From Pseudopyrenochaeta lycopersici (taxonomy: Eukaryota > Ascomycota > Dothideomycetes > Pleosporales > Pseudopyrenochaetaceae): DNA of 64,000 nucleotides. The position numbers and the translations under genes were made by a program. Below are positions 11,686-22,107 of this stretch, one piece after another. How positions within the stretch are numbered: position 1 is the first letter of the stretch; every line of letters starts with the position of its first letter. The stretch lies in the NCBI GenBank assembly GCA_003313425.1, contig NHZP01000021.1, forward strand, positions 868,001 through 932,000, given 5' to 3'. A model generated the notes under the pieces. It was not told the DNA's origin. It saw only the letters and a list, made by a program, of their open reading frames with translations, and did no database searches.

Positions 11686-12069
11686 ATGCCGTTGTCGTCC
11701 GAGGTAGTGACTGCCATTGTGATCGGAATCCTCCAATTCGTCGTTGGCCTTGTCTCTCTATGGCAACTGCGCCAGCTTCGTCAGAGGAACGGTATGTGCC
11801 GAACCGACAGCTAAAAGCTTCTCTAGTGGATTAATCGAAAGTAGAGAATCAGCTCGAAAACAAGCACACGATTTAATCACTGCACGAAAATGTTTGAAGC
11901 GGAGCAGCGGATGAGCGAGTCAATTCGCGGCCCATGCTTCGCCGACATCTTGTCGCCAATGAGAGCATTTTTTGGGATTTCAGCCTGGGAGAAAAGGAGT
12001 TTCTTGTTTGTGTACTGTCTTGCAAAGGTTATGACCAGACGTTGCGTTTTGTTGGTGTTTGAAGAATAG
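11686..12069 (+). CDS. small one-helix membrane protein, copy A
   Basis: Exon 1 (11686-11791) encodes about 35 residues with one hydrophobic helix (VVTAIVIGILQFVVGLVSLW) followed by Arg/Gln-rich RQLRQRN, and ends at a GTATGT donor. The acceptor is uncertain. An AAG at 11899 (108-bp intron) gives an open frame to the TAG at 12069 and the best similarity to the copy at 14757, including a shared R-M-x-E pattern. A CAG at 11852 would instead end the protein within about 20 codons. The helix region of copy B is clearly related, and the first intron lies at the same place and phase. Function is unknown. The helix plus basic tail suggests a membrane-anchored peptide. Confidence 0.4.
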
Positions 12070-12508
12070 CACTGGGATGGCAACATTGCCCCATGCTAGA
12101 TTCTGAATCTCCGGAGTCAGCTGAGCCAGATGTGTGTCGATGAATCCGTCGCTGGTTCTTCAAAACCAGGTAGAGTGTGATCTCTAACGATATGTCCTCT
12201 GGGTCTGCTGTTAGATGGCGATGAAGAAACTGTGTAGTAACCTGTGATGTATTCTTTTCTGCTGGTGACACTTCACACCTGTGATGCTACGTCGGCCTGC
12301 AAACAGTTGAAACTTACAGCTTGAGCGGCTGGTCCAGTTATTGAAAAGCTTAGAAAAAGTTATAATCGGATCGGGGGAGTCTAGAACGAATACTAATTTA
12401 TAGCTGACGCTAGATAGCGTTGTAGTCTTAACATAAATAACATAATATGCTCTGCAAACTGATAGTCTACCCAACGCCAACCTGACAACTGCCCAGAATA
12501 CCCAGCTT
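12070..12508. other. intergenic
   Basis: Between the 3' ends of small gene copy A and the Clr5-domain gene. A stretch near 12148-12185 resembles the region just after small gene copy B (about 15125-15165), so the paralogous DNA extends past the proposed stop codons. Confidence 0.35.
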
Positions 12509-14192
12509 TCAAAACCCGCTGACCAACGCTGCTAATACAGAAAACAAATCCCCACTCCAATCTACCGTCTTGTCGTTGTCGTCACTATCAGCTGCTACCT
12601 CGTTCCCAACGAGTCGAAAGGTCTCGTACGGAATCGGGCGACATGGCTGTCGAACAAGTGAATTTACCACTTTCCCCTGATGCAGCAGAGCTATTATTGA
12701 GACCAGCCAGGAGCACCCGCGGCGAAACGATAATGGGACAATGAAGACATCAACCAGGAAAATTTCAGGAGCACCTGGTTCAATGGATGGCTGTGCTGTT
12801 GAAGGGCTGTTATCTCCTGGCCAGTTGCGCAGTGAACTGCCATGCAGAGTGCCGTTTTTTTGCGCACCAGTACATAATGCGGTGGTCCCCATCTGGACCT
12901 GACTTGGAGGGTTATATAATCCCCTAGGAAGGTATTTCCGCTGCGTCGTAAGGAGGAAGCCAGGCTGCCTGTTCCCATGATTCCAATACCATGGCAGAGG
13001 CCCGTTATGGTAGATAGGGCGGGAGAGTAGTCTGTTGATTTCGTCCGCGACTGCATGTTGGAACCAGGGCGGTTCGTTGACCAGATGGGCTGATAGGAGG
13101 TTCGCTAGTGTAATCCCAGCGTTGCTATCCTGCTTGGGTATTTCTGGTGCCTCGATTTTGGAGTACTGGTTTCGGATATTCTGGTCCATCATTCTTGCGA
13201 AGACTTCGGCCTTGGTGAGATAGCTTGGATTGATCCATGGTCGGAGGGCGGTGAGATTGGAGTTTGGAACTTGTGAAGAGAGACCCTTTTGCAGTGGAGC
13301 AAATGTTGTGCGGATTTCTGCAGGCTCCTCGTTGATGTCTGCGAGTGTAGATGTGGAGAAGGTGGGACTTGGACATGGTGAGCCCTGTTCGGATATGGTG
13401 CCATAACTTAACGCTGAAGGCGTCGCTACATCCAATCAGTCTACGACCTTATAGTATGAGGCTAACTTTAGCTCACGTGCTGGCGGACTCTGCGCATATA
13501 GTGCGCTCTCCGGAACGTTGTGCCTCTTCATCCAACCATTAATCTTTAACGGGGCCACCTCTTTGCCTCTTATCCGGAATCTTAGGTCCCGTTTCTCGAC
13601 CTCGACCAGCCTTCTCCGCTGGCGTTTCGTGACAATGGACTCCATCTCCTTGGTTTTGACGTTCTTGTCCATCTTCCATTCAGTTATGCGCCTTCGATAC
13701 TGGCGGGTCCTAGGCGCATAATCAGTTAGTTGTCATAAAATATAAAATGGTGCGATTGGAGGCCTACTCCGCTGTGAAACCATCATATTCATCTTCAATG
13801 GTCTGTTTGATCTCTTTCAGTGATCGCTTCTCCTTGATTAGCTGGATAATACGCTCCTTGTACGGCTTCCAGTCGACCTCGCGTAAGGTTGGTGCTTTCT
13901 TCTTGCGCGACTTTAGAGGTGGAGTATTGGTCGTGGGAGAAACATGTGGAGAATGTCCTCTACTAGGCGTAAGACTCGGCCTCTGAGACTGGGACGATAC
14001 GAATAGGTCAAAATCTATCAATATGTTGGGGTCCAGATCACCGAGAAAGTAGTCTGCACAGTGACTACTCGAACTAGGCTCGAAGTCTTCCAAATCATTG
14101 TAGTTGATTGCGTCCCACGATTCCCATTCCATTTCACGAAATGCGTTGCTGTTCAGGGTGGCGAGATTTTCTGCGACTTTTGTTACGCTCAA
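12509..14192 (-). CDS. Clr5-domain protein
   Basis: Three exons on the minus strand, 14192-13768, 13709-13477 and 13425-12509, give 524 aa. Introns are 58 bp (with an ACTAAC branch) and 51 bp. Splicing intron 1 completes a Clr5 domain at about residues 118-175: a Trp-x-x-Tyr-Lys start, LIKEKRSLKEIKQTIEDEY, then FTAETRQYRRRITEWKMDKN. That is the usual order for this fungal N-terminal domain, though here it follows 115 acidic and Ser-rich residues. The remaining 300 residues have no domain I recognise; the C-terminal part is moderately hydrophobic. Clr5 domains take their name from a fission-yeast silencing factor, and most members are uncharacterised. The gene lies between two related small membrane protein genes. 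Confidence 0.8.
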
Positions 14193-14756
14193 TCCTGAGG
14201 TCGAAAGACATTAGAAAAGAAAATGCGACTGAGCATTCAAAAAGATGATCATTTGGTCAAGCTGAGACGATGGGCTTGCCGTACTGTGCTCCGATTGGAC
14301 AACGAACAAAAGGACAATGTCTGCAGACCGTGGCGGAGCTATCCTTGTGGCTGCAGTTGAGTTAGACCCCATGCAGCACATCAGTGCACAGCCTGGCCAC
14401 TTATTATCAAGCCGCCGAAGGACCTTTGCTGTAAGCCACAGCGTGACGTCCACGGCGGAGCCATTGCAAAAGTACCATCTTCCCCGTTCCACCCAATTGC
14501 TCTACAAAGTGTCAATGCTGATGCTGATGATTACCCCCGGCACATGGCCAGATGTGAAAACGTTCAAATGTCCGCTTCAAACAGGAGACAGGCATCGTAA
14601 TAGTCTGAGCGTCTTGCAAAAGTCCCATCTTCTTCTGGCGGTGTTGGGCTATTTAACATGGGAGGGATGGGATTTATAGCTCCCCACTCTCAATGCATTT
14701 AAAAATCATTCATTCATCTTCTCCGCCATCATTTTACCTCTCCAAGAAACGACGTC
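14193..14756. other. intergenic with two copies of a promoter motif
   Basis: Separates the divergent Clr5 gene and small gene copy B. TTGCAAAAGT occurs at 14464-14473 and 14614-14623, both followed by CCCATCTTC-like sequence. A TTTAAAAATC stretch lies about 60 bases before the ATG at 14757. Confidence 0.45.
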
Positions 14757-15113
14757 ATGTACCGAAGCAGTTTATCGCCAGAAGCCGTCATAGCTATTGT
14801 CCTTGGCCTTTTCCAGATTGCATTCAGCCTTATCACCATTTGGGAGCAGCGTCAATTTCGTCGCTCGTACCGTAAGCAGGTTGCAAACCTTGAGTTTAAT
14901 TCAGATGCTGACTGGCAAGAAGAAAGCAGAATGTATGAGGATAAAACTCGATGCTATTGCAGACTGGAGACGTGGGATACAACGATGTGGAGTGGAAAGC
15001 ACTGGCGTAAGAGGCACGAGACCTATCGACAGCTCGTAACTAACGATGCTGCCTTCCGCAATATCAGCATGATGAAAGATTTACCTGCCGTTGTACTGTC
15101 TCGTAGAGTCTAG
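14757..15113 (+). CDS. small one-helix membrane protein, copy B
   Basis: The frame is open from 14757 to the TAG at 15113 (118 codons unspliced). It begins with a hydrophobic helix (EAVIAIVLGLFQIAFSLITIW) followed by EQRQFRRSYR, clearly related to copy A. A GTAAGC donor at 14872 sits at the same codon position and phase as copy A's intron; an acceptor at 14922 would remove 51 bp and keep the frame. A second very canonical intron (15007-15067, GTAAGA, TAACTAAC, ATATCAG) is also possible and would change the C-terminus. The final exon structure is therefore unsettled. Function is unknown. Divergence from copy A is large, so the duplication is old or fast-evolving. Confidence 0.42.
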   Translation: MYRSSLSPEAVIAIVLGLFQIAFSLITIWEQRQFRRSYRKQVANLEFNSDADWQEESRMYEDKTRCYCRLETWDTTMWSGKHWRKRHETYRQLVTNDAAFRNISMMKDLPAVVLSRRV

Positions 15114-16359
15114 GTTCAGGCTGATGTCTGTGCTGGTTCTTGAAAATGGTTCTCGATGAACAGGGGCAATCCATACTCGGCCTTTCCAATTCCCGCAACA
15201 TCACAGCTGGGCCAGTGATACGTTGAAGGCTCGTTGGTATTCCAGGCCGGCCATCAGAGGAGGAAGAAAATCGAGCAGTTGCTTGCAACATGCTCTTCTC
15301 TGGGTGCGAGGCTTTGCTACATTCGCAACGCAACATCCAGAAAGAGGAAGGTCCATGTGGTGTGCCCTGCAAGTGGTTTTGTGTAGTTGTTCCAGTTGTC
15401 GAACGAAACGTCGAGTGCGAGAGCTTAGGAGTACTACGTAGGATTTAACAGCAGATGGGTTGTAGTTGCCATCTAAGAATATACAATGCGGTTAGACAAA
15501 CACTACAAGTCCACATCAATGCTTCAACCTCTGCTCCTCCTCCTCATGATTTTTGACTCGAAATCCATGGCACGGCTGATTAGGTTCAAGTCGTGATGGA
15601 ACGTGCGACGAAAGCATTCTTTGTGACGGTGTGAGTCTTTGCGAAGCTGATATGAATACATGGTGAGATCTCTGACAAATCGTGTTATAACAGGTTCTGT
15701 CGAGTATGTACAATGATATGTCGAGCAAAGGGACTTGAACTAAGCTCTGAATAACTCAAAAAAGGCGTTGGCCGAAGTGTTCCCTGATAACTAGGTGATG
15801 TGTTGATTGACACCGTGGAGCAGGGATTAGTGATGGAAAAGACGAGATGCTTATGTAGCGCGATCAATAAGCCGTTGTGAGATATCTGTCACGCGGAGGG
15901 GACTTGCAGAAGATGACCTCGCTTGATCCATTTGCATGACGCAAAAGATGTCTTTAGGCCAGTGGATGGAGAAAGTGTGTGCCAGAAGTGGAAAGGTGGA
16001 GCACCCAAGAGAGCTGCCTGGAGCCCCTGCAACGGTGATGGCACGGGCCAGAAGGTGGGATGGCGCTAAGGTCTCGTCATTGTTTAGCAACCTTCGCTCG
16101 ATTGCAAGTCATCCCATAATAAACTCTGCTTGCCGCTGCTGCCTCAATCCTTTCCTTCTCTCTGCTTACACCACAACAACCCCCGCAACAGGCAGTCCCT
16201 CGTTTGCCTGCTCCTTCCACTCACCAACACCAACACTACCCCGCCGTACCTGTGCTTGCTCGGCCCGCCGCCACCATACAGCTCACAGGCCCCGCGAAAG
16301 CCGGCAAACTGGGGAAGAGGAAGCTTTCCGAAGAGGACGATTGTCCCAGTAAGAGAGCT
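15114..16359. other. intergenic and UBA1 leader
   Basis: No supported gene. The last 250 bases are C/A-rich and probably transcribed leader of UBA1. An open frame runs from 16123 into the UBA1 start but contains no ATG before 16360. Confidence 0.45.
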
Positions 16360-19300
16360 ATGGCAGTAAGTCTGACCGTTTTCGAGCTATTGGGCAGGCA
16401 GACGCCGCTGGTTGCGCCGTGGCTGTGTATTTGGCATTTGTAACCCATGGAACATCCTCGACAGCCGCCGTGGCGAGCCTTCAGCCTTTTGCTCCCCTCT
16501 GTTCCCAACGCCGCTATACAATTCTATTGCCAACTACTGACACATACAAGGAAAAAATGCAGGTCGACAGCCCTGCCACTGCGGTCGAGCAGCTAAAAGA
16601 AGCCTCTGGCAACAATGGCGAGATTGATGAGTCTCTCTACAGCAGGCAGCTGTACGTGCTGGGCCACGAGGCTATGAAGCGCATGGGCTCCTCCAACGTC
16701 CTCGTTGCCGGTCTACGAGGTCTCGGCGTCGAGATTGCAAAGAACATTGCCCTCGCAGGCGTCAAGTCACTCACTCTCTACGACCCCAAGCCTGCCGCTC
16801 TCGCCGACTTGTCATCACAATTCTTCCTCCGCCCCGAAGATGTCGGGAAGCCGCGCGCCTCCGTCACCGTACCCCGCGTCTCCGAGCTCAACCCCTACAC
16901 ACCTGTTCAGGAATACACTGGCGGCGACCTGACGTCAGACTTGTCGCAGTTGAAGCAATTCCAAGTTGTTGTCCTCACAGACACTTCACTGGATGATCAA
17001 ATCAAGATCGCTGACTACTGCCATGAGAATGGCATCTACGTCGTCATCACTGATACATACGGCCTTTTCGGTACCATCTTCACCGGCTTCGGCAAGAACT
17101 TCACAATTGGCGACCCTACCGGCGAGAACGTTACCAACGGCATTATTGCCGGTATTGATGAGACAGGACTGGTATCTGCCTTGGACGAGACCAGGCACGG
17201 TCTAGAGGATGGCGACTGGGTCACCTTCTCTGAGGTCGAGGGAATGGAGGGCCTGAACGGCTGCGCGCCTCGCAAGATTGAGGTCAAGGGTCCATACACT
17301 TTCTCTATTGGTGATGTCTCGGGACTCGGAACATACCAAAAAGGAGGACAGTACATTCAGGTCAAGATGCCGAAAATCATCGATTTCGAGCCATTTAGCA
17401 AACAGCTGAAGAAGCCCGAACTGCTGATCTCCGACTTTGCCAAGTTTGACCGACCGCAACAGCTCCATGTTGGCATCCAGGCCCTCCACCAATTCGCCAA
17501 TCTTCACAAGGGCGAATTGCCTCGCCCACATCACGAGGCCGACGCAACAGAACTTTTCAAGATTGCACAGGACATCGCGAGCCAAGGTGAAGAGAAGGTC
17601 GAACTCGACGAGAAGCTCATCAAAGAGCTCAGCTACCAAGCACGGGGTGACCTCAGCCCTGTGGCAGCCTTCTTTGGTGGAATGGCTGCTCAAGAAGTCC
17701 TCAAGGCTGTGTCTGGTAAATTCCACCCGATCGTTCAATTCCTGTATTTCGACTCATTAGAGTCGATCCCCACATCGACATCTCGATCGGAAGAGCAGTG
17801 TGCTCCGATTGGCTCGCGTTACGATGGACAAATCGCAGTACTAGGTCAAGAATATCAGAAGAAGCTGGGCAATGTCAAGCAGTTCCTCGTTGGCGCAGGT
17901 GCTATTGGCTGTGAAATGCTCAAGAACTGGGCTTTGATGGGCTTGGGTGCTGGTCCCGAGGGCAAGATTACAGTGACCGACAATGACCAAATCGAAAAGA
18001 GCAACCTTAACCGACAATTCTTGTTCCGACCCACAGACGTTGGCAAGTTGAAGAGCGATGCCGCCGCGAAGGCGGTACAGGCCATGAATCCCGACCTTAG
18101 TGGTAAAATTGTTACATTGCAGGACAAGGTCGGCCCTGAGACCGAGCACATCTTCAACGAGCAATTCTGGAACAGCCTGGACGGCGTTACCAACGCCCTA
18201 GACAATGTAGAGGCGCGTACATACGTTGATCGAAGGTGTGTGTTCTTCCGCAAGCCTCTCCTCGACAGCGGCACCCTTGGTACCAAGGGCAATACCCAAG
18301 TCGTCCTACCGTTCATTACCGAGTCGTACTCCTCATCACAAGACCCGCCAGAGAAGTCGTTCCCAATGTGCACATTGAGAAGTTTCCCAAACCGAATCGA
18401 GCACACCATTGCTTGGGCGCGAGAGGCATTCGATTCTCTGTTCGTCAAAGGCCCCGAAGTGGTCAATCTGTACCTCTCACAACCAGATTATCTTGGTGCT
18501 TCTTTGAAGCAGTCAGGCAACGAGAAGCAGACCTTGGAGACACTACGAGACTTCCTGGTAACTGAGAAGCCGCTCTCCTTCGATGATTGCATTGTTTGGG
18601 CACGCCATCAATTCGAGAAGAGCTACAACCACCAAATAGCGCAGCTGCTCTACAACTTCCCCAAGGACTCTACAACCGGCTCTGGTCAGCCATTCTGGTC
18701 TGGCCCTAAGCGTGCGCCCGACCCATTGAAGTTTGACCCTTCTAACCCGACGCACTATACCTTTGTGGAAGCCGCCGCTATTCTGCATGCGTTCAACTAT
18801 GGCATCAAGCCAAATGCCACCCGAGAACGTTACGTGGAAGTGCTCAACGATATGATCGTGCCAGACTTCAGGCCTGATCCTACGGTGAAAATCCAGGCAA
18901 ACGATAGTGATCCGGATCCAAATGCCAACCAAGCTGGTGGCGATGACAACGACTCTCTCGACAGTATCATTAATCAGCTCCCAGCGCCAAAGTCATTGGC
19001 CGGCTTCAAGCTTGAGCCTGTGGAGTTTGAGAAAGACGATGACACGAACCATCACATCGACTTTATCGCCGCCGCCAGTAATCTTCGTGCCGAGAACTAC
19101 AAGATCGAGACAGCTGATCGGCACAAGACAAAGTTCATCGCTGGCAAGATCATTCCAGCCATTGCAACGACCACGGCGTTGGTTACCGGCCTAGTCAACC
19201 TTGAGCTTTACAAGATCATTGACGGAAAGACCGATATCGAGCAGTACAAGAATGGCTTCATCAACCTGGCGTTGCCATTCTTCGGCTTCAGTGAGCCCAT

Positions 19301-19698
19301 AGCCAGTCCGAAGGGCACGTACCAAGGTCATGATGGGGAAGTAACGATCGACAAGCTGTGGGACCGCTTCGAGGTTGACGACATCACTCTCAAGCAGTTC
19401 GTTGACACTTTCGAGAAGAAGGGTCTCTCCATCCAGATGATCAGCTCCGGTGTGAGCTTGCTATACGCTTCTTTCTATCCCCCAGCCAAGTTGAAAGATA
19501 GAATGGGCCTGACGTAAGTTTTGTACAACTCCAACCAGAATAACATGCTAACAAAAATGTAGGATGAGCAAGCTTGTAGAGCACGTAAGCAGGAAGCCAA
19601 TCCCAGACCACCAAAAGAACGTTATTTTCGAGATTACGGCTGAGGATCAGAATGAGGAAGATGTTGAAATTCCATACGTGATGGTCAAGCTAGAGTAA
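16360..19698 (+). CDS. UBA1: ubiquitin-activating enzyme E1 (UBA1)
   Basis: Activates ubiquitin by adenylation and passes it to E2 enzymes. Exons 16360-16365, 16551-19513 and 19563-19698 give 1034 aa, near yeast Uba1 (1024). The first exon encodes only Met-Ala before a 185-bp intron with a clear GTAAGT and a CTACTGAC branch. If that intron is ignored, the ATG at 16557 starts the protein four residues later. The first, inactive adenylation half begins near residue 30 (SRQLYVLG). The second, active half carries the nucleotide loop [13 protein letters not shown]. The catalytic cysteine is residue 609 in [11 protein letters not shown], with the family's PEKS and CTLR context. The C-terminal ubiquitin-fold domain ends in PYVMVKLE. 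The 3' intron joins MGLT to MSKLVEH. Confidence 0.97.
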
Positions 19699-20011
19699 GC
19701 TGTTGCACGAGGTAGTATCGTCATATTGATTGGCGCATGAGATTGCACGGGGAGAATTGCGATGATGATCATGATCACATTATATAGATGAGCATGGCCT
19801 GCGTGAATAGACACTTTACTCACGGCATCTGCTGAGTGGATGATATTGCCTTGACTTGTCTGACCCCTGCAAAGTCGTTCCGAAAGTCGGAATCGTGGGG
19901 CAAATTGCCAAGCTAGTTCAGCCCTATCGCGGGACCTGATTATCAAGCTTCTATGACTTTTCCTCTGCGCGCCAACATGTAGCTTCCGACACACTCGCCA
20001 TTCACGTAGAC
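19699..20011. other. short intergenic
   Basis: About 310 bases between UBA1 and NBP35, which run in the same direction. It probably holds the UBA1 3' end and the NBP35 promoter; no other feature is visible. Confidence 0.5.
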
Positions 20012-21120
20012 ATGGCACCCTCACTAGAAGAGCCGACGCAAGTCGATTTCGACGCGCCACTGAAGGCCGCGCCGAAGCTCGTTGCGCCTGAGCCAGGTAT
20101 GGTCGCACCCCGCCACTCCAAGACAGCCTCACACCACCAGACTGTATGCGTGCAATCTCCTAACAAATCCCTACAGAACACTGCCCGGGACCCGAATCAC
20201 TCCAAGCTGGCCAAGCAGACTCCTGCGCGGGCTGCCCCAACCAAGCGATATGCGCCTCCGCGCCAAAAGGTCCGGATCCCGACATTCCCCTCATAACCGC
20301 GCGCCTCTCCTCTGTCCAGCACAAAATCCTCGTCCTGAGCGGCAAAGGCGGTGTTGGCAAATCCACATTCAGCACTATGCTTGCCCATGGCTTCTCGCAC
20401 AACCCCGATAGCACGGTCGGCCTCATGGACACGGATATCTGCGGCCCGAGCATACCGAAGATGATGGGCGTGGAAGAGGAGACAATTCACGTCACCGCCG
20501 AGGGTTGGGAGCCTGTATGGGTTTCTGAAAACTTGGGGGTCATGAGTGTGCAGTTTATGCTGCCGAATCGCGACGATGCGGTGATTTGGCGGGGGCCCAA
20601 GAAGAACGGGCTGATCAAGAAGTTCCTCATGGATGTGTGTTGGGGCGAGTTGGATTTCCTCGTCGTGGACACGCCGCCGGGGACTAGCGATGAGCATTTG
20701 TCTGTCAATTCCTTCCTCAAGGCGTCCGGTGTGGACGGCGCCGTGCTGGTCACGACACCGCAGGAAGTGAGTCTTTTAGATGTGCGCAAGGAGATTGATT
20801 TCTGCCGCAAAGCAAAGATCCCCATCCTCGGCATCGTGGAGAATATGTCTGGCTTCGTGTGCCCTGGGTGCAAGCATGAGAGTCAGATTTTCAGAGCGTC
20901 TACCGGCGGCGCGAGACGCCTGGCTGAGGATGAGAAGATTCCTTTCCTGGGAGCTGTGCCGCTGGATCCCAGGATAGGCATGGCATGTGATTTTGGAGAA
21001 AGCTTTTTGACGGCATATCCCGATAGTCCGGCGTGTTCTGCTATCAAGGAGGTTGTTAGGAGGGTTGGGGAGCAGATGGGATTGAAGAGGGATGATGTGC
21101 TGCCTGAGGATGAGGTATGA
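20012..21120 (+). CDS. NBP35: cytosolic Fe-S cluster assembly scaffold NBP35
   Basis: Two exons, 20012-20096 and 20177-21120, give 342 aa. The 80-bp intron has a TCCTAAC branch and CTACAG. Joining the exons builds the N-terminal four-cysteine cluster site of Nbp35 (Cys 31, 45, 48 and 54), which its partner Cfd1 lacks. The P-loop GKGGVGKS follows at about residue 85, then DTDICGPS and [12 protein letters not shown] typical of the Mrp/NBP35 ATPases. The C-terminal CPGC pair bridges the shared cluster. Known role: with Cfd1 it forms the scaffold of the cytosolic iron-sulfur assembly pathway, which feeds nuclear and cytosolic Fe-S proteins. All key residues are intact. Confidence 0.96.
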
Positions 21121-22107
21121 AGGCTATGTGCTATGTTCTTTAGAGGGATATTGATATGGTCTTGCATTTCGGTTGCATCAGGCGGCGTTGTATCTAGCGT
21201 TCACGTCTATTATTTTTTTCAAATGAACGCCATTCATATCATTCTTCCTAAGCTTTTTACACTGATTTAAACCAAAGGCTTGATTTTGGAGGACTGTGGA
21301 GACGACAACGGGCTATTCAGATGAAATTTCTTGCCATTCCACTGTCAGTACGTGGCCGATGGGTCTCGCAAGACTTGCAAGACTTGCAAGACTTGCAACA
21401 ACTGGTGGGGTTGGTAATGACAACGATCAATTGGACTAGCATGTGGGTCACAGCCACCACAGCCACATGTGTCGTCGTCATCTGGAAAGCTTAGGCCTGT
21501 GGCGTGCTCTTTAAGATTAAACTCAATGGCCGGTTGCGTCGCAACGCTTCCCTGGTAAACCTTGTGGATAGCGTGAAGAATCTTATGAGGGTGCAGTAGT
21601 CTATGATGGCGTGTTTGACAGTGCAAAGGGTCTCCTGACAGACCCACCGAACTTCAGATTGTGATCCTCGCCCGTCACGGAGCTCTTGGATGGGGCGCGC
21701 AACGAAAGTTGTCTCCGTCATAGCCACCGGCTAGCGGCATCACATCCCTGTCCGTATCTGTGCAAGCTGATCACAGCATAACAACTTACCTGAATTGAAA
21801 TCCACGGCGCATTCACTCCGCCCCAGTTTGCGTCCTTTTATCCTTTCAGCTGTGATACCCAGGAGCGCGCCGGTTTCGTACTGCCATTCTCCACCACAAA
21901 AACTGCACAGAACAGCTAGCGCCCAGTGTCGCGTTCCCGCCCAAGCTGAGCTTACGGAGGCCGAGCGCATTGGACTTGTGAGCCTTCCTCGATTGATTCA
22001 AGGCCCTGGACTAATTGGACCGTGGTGTGACAGATATCTTCGACGCGCCTGCCAATTTCTACTGTCAGTCCCTTGATATTCTCTCTCGACCTCGACCAGC
22101 CAGCACC
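21121..22107. other. intergenic with short tandem repeat
   Basis: About 1 kb with no supported gene. It contains a 9-bp tandem repeat at 21372-21398. The 250 bases before 22108 are promoter and leader of the PhoD-like gene. Confidence 0.45.
21372..21398. repeat. 9-bp tandem repeat, three units
   Basis: Three exact tandem copies of GACTTGCAA, preceded by a partial, mismatched copy (CTCGCAA). Noncoding; a simple minisatellite. Confidence 0.85.

Noticed and set aside
11853..11920. Alternative second exon of small gene copy A, from the CAG at 11852
   Set aside because: It ends within about 20 codons and loses the similarity with copy B that the later acceptor keeps.
15007..15067. Second, very canonical intron in small gene copy B
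   Set aside because: Removing it leads quickly to stops in either upstream frame; kept as an alternative in the annotation, not as the main model.
16123..16365. Open frame upstream of UBA1 with KRKLSEEDD-like sequence
   Set aside because: It is in frame with the UBA1 start but contains no ATG before 16360, so it is treated as leader.
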